From: an uncultured Bacilli bacterium
GTDB taxonomy: Bacteria; Bacillota_I; Bacilli_A; RF39; UBA660
NCBI GenBank assembly: GCA_947591565.1
Contig: CANQDH010000023.1
Location: forward strand, 1-11,176
Length of the DNA: 11,176 nt
Direction: 5' to 3'
Below the pieces are notes generated by a model. That model searched no databases. It had not been told where the DNA came from and saw only the letters and a list, made by a program, of their open reading frames with translations. A program made the position numbers and the translations under genes. This document shows positions 1 through 5,707 of this stretch, piece by piece (positions within the stretch are counted from its first letter, which is position 1; each line of letters opens with the position of its first letter).

Positions 1-828
1 TCACTTAAAAGTTTAGATACCTTAAATCTTCAAATATCACCATTTATTTTAAGAAGAAAAAAAGAAGATGTTTTAAAAGATTTGCCACCTAAAATCGAAA
101 ATAATATTTATTTAGAACTTGGCAAAGAACAAAAACTTATCTATTTAAAAGAAGTTAAAAGAACTGAAAAAGAAATGGATGAAATTATTAAAACGGAAGG
201 TTTCTTAAAGGCTAGATTTAAAATTTTAAGTTTAATTACGCGTTTAAGACAAATTTGTATTGACCCAAGAATTGTTTATGATGCATATGATGGTGAAGCT
301 ATTAAGATTGACGAAGTGTGCACGACAGTTCAAAAACTTACGAATGAAAATCATAAAATCTTAATTTTTACTAGTTATAAAACTGCTCTTGATATCGTTC
401 AAAGGGAATTACTTAAAAGAAAAATTACTTCTTATGTTATCGATGGATCAGTTTCTAGTAAAAAAAGAAATGAACTTGTTAATTGCTTTAATACTGATGA
501 AACGAAAGTTTTTCTTATCATGCTAAAAGCTGGCGGAACAGGCCTTAATTTGATAGGTGCAGATACAGTTATTCATCTAGATCTTTGGTGGAATCCTCAA
601 GCAGAAAATCAAGCAACAGATAGAGCCCATCGTATCGGTCAAACAAGAAGTGTCCAAGTTATCAAATTTATCTGTAAAGGTACCATTGAAGAACGTATAT
701 TAGAACTTCAGCAGAAGAAAAAAATTCTAAGTGATACTTTAATTGAAGGTAAAACCCGTGATGTAAATATGTTATCATCTTTAACAGAACAAGATTTTCG
801 TCATTTATTAGCTTGTGGTAATGATTAA
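1..828 (+). CDS. SNF2-family DEAD/DEAH helicase, C-terminal part (5' end outside window)
   Basis: This is the C-terminal 275 residues of an SNF2/Rad54-type ATP-driven DNA translocase. The frame is open from base 1, and the upstream residues (ISPFILRRKKEDVLKDLP, about residues 12-29 of the fragment) are the typical end of the SNF2 N-terminal ATPase lobe, so the TTG at 82 is not a start. The helicase C lobe follows: KILIFTSY (about 119-126), motif V AGGTGLNL (about 177-184), the WWNPQAENQA stretch, and motif VI DRAHRIGQ with its arginine finger (about 207-214). The chain ends with the usual helical tail (ERILELQQKKK). Bacterial members remodel protein-DNA or protein-RNA complexes; the exact role is usually unknown, and the N-terminal domains that might define it are not visible. 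No terminator is evident between its stop and the rpsO promoter. Family assignment is firm; function is inferred. Confidence 0.93.
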   Translation, partial: SLKSLDTLNLQISPFILRRKKEDVLKDLPPKIENNIYLELGKEQKLIYLKEVKRTEKEMDEIIKTEGFLKARFKILSLITRLRQICIDPRIVYDAYDGEAIKIDEVCTTVQKLTNENHKILIFTSYKTALDIVQRELLKRKITSYVIDGSVSSKKRNELVNCFNTDETKVFLIMLKAGGTGLNLIGADTVIHLDLWWNPQAENQATDRAHRIGQTRSVQVIKFICKGTIEERILELQQKKKILSDTLIEGKTRDVNMLSSLTEQDFRHLLACGND

Positions 829-889
829 AGATAAAAAGATAGTGGAATAATATTTGACAAGATATAATATATAATTTAATGTAAAACAC

Positions 890-918
890 TTGATTATTCA
901 TTTTGAATATTGTATAAT
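890..918 (+). promoter_or_regulatory. rpsO(-pnp) promoter
   Basis: TTGATT (890-895) and a perfect TATAAT (913-918) are separated by 17 bp. Transcription would begin near 925 and give a leader of about 78 nt before rpsO. A TTGACA at 854-859 lies just upstream, but the nearest TATAAT boxes (863-868, 870-875) are spaced too closely to it; at most it is a weak second promoter. Confidence 0.75.
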
Positions 919-934
919 GTATGTGTACTTATTC

Positions 935-959
935 TTGGATTAAAGATTCTCCAATTTAA
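935..959 (+). promoter_or_regulatory. candidate structured element in the rpsO leader
   Basis: Two short, mutually exclusive stems can form in the leader: TTGGA (935-939) with TCCAA (950-954), and TTAAA (940-944) with TTTAA (955-959). S15 is known to autoregulate through leader RNA structures in several bacterial groups, and these structures differ between phyla, so this could be such a site. The stems are only 5 bp and AT-rich, so chance is a real alternative. Confidence 0.3.
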
Positions 960-1002
960 CTTTTTTCTAAGTATAAGCGAATATATGAAAAGGAGAGATA
1001 AA

Positions 1003-1272
1003 ATGGCTTTAAGTAAAGAAGCAAAAGCAGAAATTGTTAAAAAGTATGGAAGAGGAACTAATGATACAGGTTCAGCAGAAGTACAAATTGCAATTTTAAC
1101 TGAAGAAATAACAAATCTAACTGAACATTTAAAAGAACACAAACACGATTTTCATTCAAGAAGAGGATTACTAAAAAAAGTTGGTAAGAGAAGAAGTTTG
1201 TTACAATATTTAGTTAAGACAGATGTAACAAGATATCGTGAAATTGTTAAATCTTTAGGTTTAAGAAAATAG
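1003..1272 (+). CDS. rpsO: 30S ribosomal protein S15
   Basis: This 89-residue protein has exactly the usual S15 length. It is an all-helical primary 16S rRNA-binding protein that nucleates the platform of the 30S subunit by binding the helix 20/21/22 junction. Conserved S15 features are visible: GTNDTGSAEVQIAILTEEI (about residues 18-36), the LKEHKHDFHSRRGLL loop (about 44-58) with the His and Ser-Arg-Arg residues that contact rRNA, and a basic end (GKRRSLLQYL ... YREIVKSLGLRK). The start at 1003 follows AGGAGAG (991-997) by 5 nt. The longer in-frame reading from 910 would overlap the promoter -10 box and is rejected. It is followed by pnp in the conserved rpsO-pnp order, with a terminator-like hairpin between them. 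Confidence 0.98.
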   Translation: MALSKEAKAEIVKKYGRGTNDTGSAEVQIAILTEEITNLTEHLKEHKHDFHSRRGLLKKVGKRRSLLQYLVKTDVTRYREIVKSLGLRK

Positions 1273-1283
1273 TTAAAAATAGT

Positions 1284-1311
1284 AGGCACTCTTTTTTGAG
1301 TGTCTCTTTTT
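1284..1311 (+). terminator. rpsO-pnp intergenic hairpin, terminator or attenuator
   Basis: An 8-bp stem (1284-1291 with 1298-1305, one G-T pair) closes a six-T loop and is followed by CTTTTT. It sits 12 nt after the rpsO stop and about 20 nt before the pnp start. I see no separate pnp promoter, so pnp probably depends on read-through, making this a partial terminator that lowers pnp relative to rpsO. E. coli also has an intergenic rpsO terminator. Confidence 0.7.
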
Positions 1312-1330
1312 GTAAAAGAGGAGGAGTGAA

Positions 1331-3490
1331 ATGAAAAAAGTTTTTGAATTAGATTTTAGGGGAAGAAAACTTGTTGTTGAACATGGAGAACTTGCGAAAC
1401 AAGCACACGGAGCTGTTTTAGTTAGATATGGTGATACGGTTATTTTATCAACAGTTGTTGTTTCTAAAGAAGCCAATATTTTATCGGATTTTTTTCCACT
1501 TATGGTTTTATATCAAGAAAAATTATATTCTGTAGGTAAAATTCCGGGTGGATTTATTAAAAGGGAAGGTAGACCTACGGATAATGCGACACTAGCCGCA
1601 CGTATGATTGATAGACCAATGCGTCCTCTTTTCCCATCTAACTTTCGTAATGAGGTGCAAATAGTTAATACGGTTTTATCAGTTGATCAAAATAATTCTC
1701 CCGAAATGGCAGCTATGTTTGGTTCATCACTTTGTACATGTATAAGTAAAATTCCTTTTGATGGACCTATTGCTGGTGTTAAAGTGGGAAGAGTAAATGG
1801 AAAGTTTATTATTAATCCAACGGTTAGTGAAGCAGAGCAATCCGATATTGATTTAACAGTAGCCGGAACAGAAGAAGCTATTAATATGGTTGAAGCAGGT
1901 TCGAAAGAAGTTAGTGAAGAAGACATGCTTGATGCTTTAATGTTTGGTCATGAAGCTATTAAAGAACTTATTAGTTTTGAAAAGAAAATCATCGCTGAAA
2001 TTGGCGAAGAAAAAATGGCTTATGATGTTCTTACAATATCTGATGAACTAAAAAAAGAAGTATATGCTTTAGCCCATGACCAGTTAGATGTGGCTCTTCG
2101 AATTAAAGATAAACAAGAAAAATATGATACGATTGATAAAATAAAAGAGGATATAGTTAATAAGTATACTTTAGATAATAGTTCTTTAGAGCCTGATGCT
2201 TTAAATGAACTAATTACCAAAGTTAAACTTGTTTTAGAAGAAACCGAATATGAAATATTTAGACGCATTGTTGTTAAAGAAAAGGTTCGTGCTGATGGAA
2301 GACAAATGGATGAAATAAGACCTCTTTCAACCGATATCGATTTACTTCCTAGAACGCATGGGTCTGCGCTTTTTACAAGAGGTCAAACTCAAAGTTTATC
2401 CGTTGTAACTTTAGGAGCCTTAGGTGAACATCAAATTTTAGATGGCCTTAGCCTTGAAGATGAGAAAAGATTTATGTTACATTATAATTTTCCTCAATTT
2501 AGTGTTGGTGAAACAGGAAGATATGGGGCTCCTGGCAGGAGAGAAATAGGGCATGGTGCTTTAGGTGAAAGAGCTTTAGCCCAGGTCATTCCTTCAGAAG
2601 ATGAATTCCCATATACGATTAGAGTTGTATCCGAAATTTTAGAGAGTAATGGTTCATCTTCCCAGGCAAGTATCTGTGCTGGATGTATGGCTTTAATGGC
2701 TGCTGGTGTACCTATTAAAGCTCCTGTTGCTGGTATTGCTATGGGTCTAATTACTGATGGTGATGATTATACTATTTTAACCGATATTCAAGGTATGGAA
2801 GACCATTTAGGTGATATGGATTTTAAAGTTGCTGGAACAAAAAATGGTATATGTGCTCTTCAAATGGATATTAAAATAAAAGGTATAACTAAACAAATAC
2901 TAAAAGAAGCTTTATCTCAAGCTAAAAAGGCTCGTATGCAAATACTTGATGTTATTACCAAACAAATAGATAAACCAAGAAGTGAAGTTAGTAAATACGC
3001 TCCAAAGACGTTAACCTTTATGATTAATCCAGATAAGATTAAGGATGTTATCGGAAAGGGCGGAGAGATGATTACTAAAATTATTTGTGAAGCAAGCCAC
3101 GTAAATACGGTTACTGATATTAATGCGGTTAAGGTTGATTTAGAAGATGATGGTAGAGTTATTATCTATCATACCGATAAAGAAATCATCGATAAAACAG
3201 CGGACATGATTAAAAACATTGTTAGAGAAGTTGAAACAGGCAAGAATTATTTATGTAAGGTTGTTAAAGTAGAAGATTTTGGATGCTTTGTTGAAGTATG
3301 GCCTGGATGTGAAGGACTTGTCCATATATCCCACTTAGCAAAAGAACGTGTTAATAAGACATCTGATGTTGTTAAAGTTGGTGATGAAATCCTTGTTAAG
3401 TCACTTGGATATGACAAAAAAGGTCGTCTTAACTTATCTCGAAAAGAAGTTTTATTAGAAGAAGAGGCTAAAAATGAAAAAAATAGTTAA
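1331..3490 (+). CDS. pnp: polyribonucleotide nucleotidyltransferase (PNPase)
   Basis: PNPase degrades RNA 3' to 5' by phosphorolysis, releasing nucleoside diphosphates, and can run in reverse to add tails. The 719-residue chain has the full family layout: first RNase PH-like core (about 1-210), all-helical linker (about 235-310), second and catalytic RNase PH core (about 315-550), KH domain (about 558-620, IGKGGEMI loop at 574-581) and S1 domain (about 635-706, FGCFVEVWPGCEGLVHIS). The metal-binding catalytic residues equivalent to E. coli D486, D492 and K494 are present as D491, D497 and K499 in EDHLGDMDFK; the phosphate-binding region GSSSQASICAG is at 441-451. A strong AGGAGG (1319-1324) lies 6 nt before the ATG. 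The 3' end overlaps the next gene by 17 bp. The neighbouring rpsO is the classic arrangement. Confidence 0.98.
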   Translation: MKKVFELDFRGRKLVVEHGELAKQAHGAVLVRYGDTVILSTVVVSKEANILSDFFPLMVLYQEKLYSVGKIPGGFIKREGRPTDNATLAARMIDRPMRPLFPSNFRNEVQIVNTVLSVDQNNSPEMAAMFGSSLCTCISKIPFDGPIAGVKVGRVNGKFIINPTVSEAEQSDIDLTVAGTEEAINMVEAGSKEVSEEDMLDALMFGHEAIKELISFEKKIIAEIGEEKMAYDVLTISDELKKEVYALAHDQLDVALRIKDKQEKYDTIDKIKEDIVNKYTLDNSSLEPDALNELITKVKLVLEETEYEIFRRIVVKEKVRADGRQMDEIRPLSTDIDLLPRTHGSALFTRGQTQSLSVVTLGALGEHQILDGLSLEDEKRFMLHYNFPQFSVGETGRYGAPGRREIGHGALGERALAQVIPSEDEFPYTIRVVSEILESNGSSSQASICAGCMALMAAGVPIKAPVAGIAMGLITDGDDYTILTDIQGMEDHLGDMDFKVAGTKNGICALQMDIKIKGITKQILKEALSQAKKARMQILDVITKQIDKPRSEVSKYAPKTLTFMINPDKIKDVIGKGGEMITKIICEASHVNTVTDINAVKVDLEDDGRVIIYHTDKEIIDKTADMIKNIVREVETGKNYLCKVVKVEDFGCFVEVWPGCEGLVHISHLAKERVNKTSDVVKVGDEILVKSLGYDKKGRLNLSRKEVLLEEEAKNEKNS

Positions 3491-3914
3491 AAAATTGATT
3501 ATTCCTATTATTGTCGTTGCCCTTTTTGCTGTTGTTTATTTCTTTATTTATCCTATATTTAAATTAAATAATGCGGTTAATAATATTTTCCAAAATTTTG
3601 AAAATGGTCTTACTAATTTAAATATCGAGTATCAAAAAGAAGCCTTAGATCCAACTATATTTGGCGCTAAAAAAGCTTATTCTTATACAGCGGATGAAAA
3701 AGTATTAAAATTATATGTTTTTCCATTAAATTCAAGTCAGTATAAGGAAGGCGAAAAAAATGGATATATTGCTAGTAAAGATAACGAAGATATACAGTTA
3801 TATGGTATTTTCTATAATAATTGTGTTTTACTTATTGAAAGTGACTATCCAAATAATGAACAAATTTTAACTTTATTTAATAGTCTATCTAGTGATTATT
3901 TACATAGTCTATAA
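3474..3914 (+). CDS. membrane-anchored protein of unknown function
   Basis: I do not recognise this 146-residue protein. It has a basic N-terminus (MKKIVKKL), one hydrophobic segment at about residues 8-29, and then a polar domain of about 115 residues that should lie outside the membrane by the positive-inside rule. There is no lipobox cysteine, so the segment is probably a retained anchor. The outer domain alternates short beta-like stretches (KVLKLYVFPL, IQLYGIFY, CVLLIESDY) with polar loops, suggesting a small alpha/beta fold. Its ATG lies inside the last codons of pnp (17-bp overlap), with GAAGAGG (3461-3467) inside pnp as its ribosome site, so the two are cotranscribed and probably translationally coupled. 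A terminator follows directly. Coding status is well supported; function is unknown. Confidence 0.82.
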   Translation: MKKIVKKLIIPIIVVALFAVVYFFIYPIFKLNNAVNNIFQNFENGLTNLNIEYQKEALDPTIFGAKKAYSYTADEKVLKLYVFPLNSSQYKEGEKNGYIASKDNEDIQLYGIFYNNCVLLIESDYPNNEQILTLFNSLSSDYLHSL

Positions 3915-3972
3915 AAAAATCAGGTAATGATGATAAACATAATTTTGTTTATATCAATTATCTGATTTTTTT
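3913..3972. terminator. bidirectional terminator between convergent operons
   Basis: A long near-perfect inverted repeat: 3913-3928 pairs with 3957-3972, and an inner stem (3929-3939 with 3946-3955) continues with single-base bulges at 3932 and 3956 around a six-base loop (3940-3945). The A-run on one side and T-run on the other make it a T-tailed hairpin on both strands, suited to ending both the rightward pnp unit and the leftward radical SAM operon. Its right arm includes the last codons and stop of the radical SAM gene. Confidence 0.85.
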
Positions 3973-4892
3973 CCTTGATAACTATCTCTTCTTACTAATT
4001 CCTTATCTATCTCATTTAAAACGCAAAATTTTTTCGTTAACCATTTTGGTTCAAGAAGATCATCGATATTAGGATCACCTGTTATCCTATTTATAACAAT
4101 AGATGGTTTTAAATATTCTAATTGATCACATATAATATCTACATATTCTTCTCTTGAAAGAACATGAAAGGGTTTTTGTTTATATAATTCTTCTAATTTT
4201 GTCTTTTTTAAAATATGTAACATATGGATTTTAATACCTTGAATATCAAGCTTATTTAGATATTTAACTGTTTCAAGCATCATTTCCTTCGTTTCAAAAG
4301 GAAGACCATTAATAATATGTATAACAACATTTATCTTTCTTTTTCGTAATTTTAAAACCATTTCCTCAACTGTTTGTAAAGATTCACACCTATTAATTAA
4401 TTTAGTTGTTTCCTCATGAATCGTTTGAAGACCTAATTCAATCGTTAAATATGTTCTTTTATTTAAATCCTCTAAATAATCAAGACATTCATCTGTAATA
4501 GCATCAGCCCTCGTTGCAACATTTAAACCAACGACATTTGGTAAACAAATAATACTTTCAAACTTTTCTTTTAAAACATCTACTGGTGCATAAGTATTAG
4601 TATGGGCTTGAAAATAGCCGATATATTTAGCCTTAGGCCATTTTAAATGAAGCATTTCTTTAATAGTATTAAACTGTTTAATTAAATCTTCCTTAGGATT
4701 ACCTGCATAATCGCCACTTCCAGATGGTGAACAATATATACACCCGCCAAAACCTACTTTGCCATCGATATTAGGACAAGTAAAGCCAGCATTTAAACTA
4801 ACTTTAAAAACTTTACTATGAAATTTATGTTTATAAAAATAATCTAAAGTATGATACCTTTTGTTCGTATCACTATATTTAAAATTATTCAT
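3954..4892 (-). CDS. radical SAM protein, TIGR01212 / YtqA-YhcC family
   Basis: This 312-residue protein matches the TIGR01212 radical SAM group (B. subtilis YtqA, E. coli YhcC). These enzymes bind a [4Fe-4S] cluster and cleave S-adenosylmethionine to a 5'-deoxyadenosyl radical. The cluster cysteines follow this family's wide spacing: C39, then C51 and C54 (TCPNIDGKVGFGGCIYC), not CX3CX2C. The N-terminal RYHTLDYFYKHKF and VFKVSLNAGFTCPN stretches, YIGYFQAHTNTYAP, GLNVATRADAI, TYLTIELGLQT and VVIHIINGLPFET along the barrel are typical. In B. subtilis ytqA adjoins ytqB, a tRNA wobble-uridine methyltransferase gene, so a tRNA-modification role is plausible, but I would not assign a reaction. The ATG shares one base with the stop of the upstream gene (TAATG) and has no clear Shine-Dalgarno, which implies coupling. 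The last codons lie in the terminator stem. Confidence 0.93.
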   Translation of the reverse strand: MNNFKYSDTNKRYHTLDYFYKHKFHSKVFKVSLNAGFTCPNIDGKVGFGGCIYCSPSGSGDYAGNPKEDLIKQFNTIKEMLHLKWPKAKYIGYFQAHTNTYAPVDVLKEKFESIICLPNVVGLNVATRADAITDECLDYLEDLNKRTYLTIELGLQTIHEETTKLINRCESLQTVEEMVLKLRKRKINVVIHIINGLPFETKEMMLETVKYLNKLDIQGIKIHMLHILKKTKLEELYKQKPFHVLSREEYVDIICDQLEYLKPSIVINRITGDPNIDDLLEPKWLTKKFCVLNEIDKELVRRDSYQGKKSDN

Positions 4893-5401
4893 TATTGTAC
4901 GTATATAGGTGTTAAAGAATTTACCTTTGGTTCGATGCTAGGTACTAATGCATTTATAAGGGTTACTAAATATTTGGTAATATCGGCAGGTATATCTTTA
5001 TCATATGTATAAATATTATAGTTTTCATCACTATTTGGAACGATAATAGGATTTCCTAATAATTTGACATTATGAACTTTTTTTAATTCGATGTCTGTTT
5101 CCGTTATAATTGATAAAAATTTAGTAATACAATCATTAATATTAGAAAAAAACGGCTTTTTTTGTTCGTCATCGATAATTAATTCATCGAGAGTATCTAA
5201 AATTAAATTGGTATCATTATCAATCGTGTAATTAATGTGTTCTAATTTAAATAAAAGTAATTTATCAAGCAGATAATTTTGTAAATATTTTAAAAAATAT
5301 TGAATGGTTTCTTCAAAAGATATATCCTTTAAATCGGAACTATTAAATATTTTATCTAAGATTTTATAAACATCATGTGTTTTAGGTATTCTTTGTTTCA
5401 T
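4892..5401 (-). CDS. hypothetical protein coupled to the radical SAM gene
   Basis: I do not recognise this 169-residue acidic protein. There is no signal peptide or membrane span, so it should be cytoplasmic. Residues 1 to about 110 look largely helical, with leucine/isoleucine-rich stretches (FLKYLQNYLLDKLLLFKLEHI at about 36-56, then LILDTLDELIIDDEQKK); the remainder (about 110-169) is mixed, with a short extended stretch VKLLGNPIIVPN and another helix. There are no Cys-rich or nucleotide-binding motifs. AAGGGAG (5415-5409) lies 7 nt before the ATG, and a promoter stands just upstream. It is the first gene of a two-gene operon: its TAA overlaps the ATG of the radical SAM gene. A partner or accessory role for that enzyme is a context-based guess only. 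Confidence 0.8.
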   Translation of the reverse strand: MKQRIPKTHDVYKILDKIFNSSDLKDISFEETIQYFLKYLQNYLLDKLLLFKLEHINYTIDNDTNLILDTLDELIIDDEQKKPFFSNINDCITKFLSIITETDIELKKVHNVKLLGNPIIVPNSDENYNIYTYDKDIPADITKYLVTLINALVPSIEPKVNSLTPIYVQ

Positions 5402-5423
5402 AGGTCATCTCCCTTAAGAAAAT

Positions 5424-5452
5424 ATTATAACACTATAAATACTAATTTACAA
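5424..5452 (-). promoter_or_regulatory. promoter of the 169-aa protein / radical SAM operon
   Basis: Read leftward: TTGTAA (5452-5447), a 17-bp spacer, then a perfect TATAAT (5429-5424). Transcription would start near 5417, just before the AAGGGAG ribosome site. Its -35 box occupies the same bases as the -35 box of the rightward yidD promoter. Confidence 0.7.
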
Positions 5453-5474
5453 ATAAAAATCTTTTTAGTATAAT
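5446..5474 (+). promoter_or_regulatory. yidD promoter
   Basis: TTTACA (5446-5451), a 17-bp spacer, then a perfect TATAAT (5469-5474). The predicted start point near 5481 is only 1-2 nt before the yidD ATG at 5483, so the message should be leaderless. Five of the six -35 bases are shared with the opposing promoter. Confidence 0.75.
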
Positions 5475-5482
5475 ATAGATGT

Positions 5483-5707
5483 ATGAAGAAAATAATTATT
5501 AAATTAATTAGATTATATCAAAAAATACCTGGTAATTTTCATTATGCTTGTAAACACATACCAACTTGTTCAAATTATGCGATAGAAGCTGTTTCGAGGT
5601 ATGGATGTATAAGGGGCCTTTTTTTGAGTTTTAAAAGAATATTAAGGTGCAACCCTCTATCTAAAGGTGGGATTGATTTAGTACCTATGAGGAGTGAAAA
5701 AAAGTGA
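5483..5707 (+). CDS. yidD: membrane protein insertion efficiency factor YidD
   Basis: YidD is a small, basic, membrane-associated protein that aids YidC-dependent insertion of inner-membrane proteins. The 74 residues include the family hallmarks: IIKLIRLYQK at the N-terminus, the CKHIPTCSNYAIEA core (C23, C29), the GCIRGLFLSFKRILRCNPL helix and loop (C56), and the closing GGIDLVP. The usual gene order rpmH-rnpA-yidD-yidC is absent, so here it stands apart from its common partners. The ATG has no Shine-Dalgarno and lies about 8 nt after the -10 box, implying leaderless translation. The N-terminus matches the family, so a downstream start is unlikely. The stop overlaps the GTG start of the next gene by 4 bases (GTGA). 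Confidence 0.95.
   Translation: MKKIIIKLIRLYQKIPGNFHYACKHIPTCSNYAIEAVSRYGCIRGLFLSFKRILRCNPLSKGGIDLVPMRSEKK

Noticed and set aside
82..828. A TTG start at 82 making a complete short helicase-C protein.
   Set aside because: The frame is open to base 1 and upstream residues match the SNF2 N lobe, so the gene simply enters the window.
1..828. SNF2 helicase as part of a defence system such as DISARM.
   Set aside because: No methyltransferase, nuclease or other defence gene is beside it; the neighbours are housekeeping genes, and stand-alone SNF2 proteins are common in Firmicutes.
935..959. An H-type pseudoknot in the rpsO leader, as in E. coli.
   Set aside because: The two 5-bp stems have no connecting bases where the groove-crossing loops should be, so they cannot form together; only alternative hairpins are reasonable.
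910..1002. A 31-residue N-terminal extension of S15 from an in-frame ATG at 910.
   Set aside because: It overlaps the promoter -10 box, has no ribosome site and is not part of S15; the ATG at 1003 with AGGAGAG gives the standard 89 residues.
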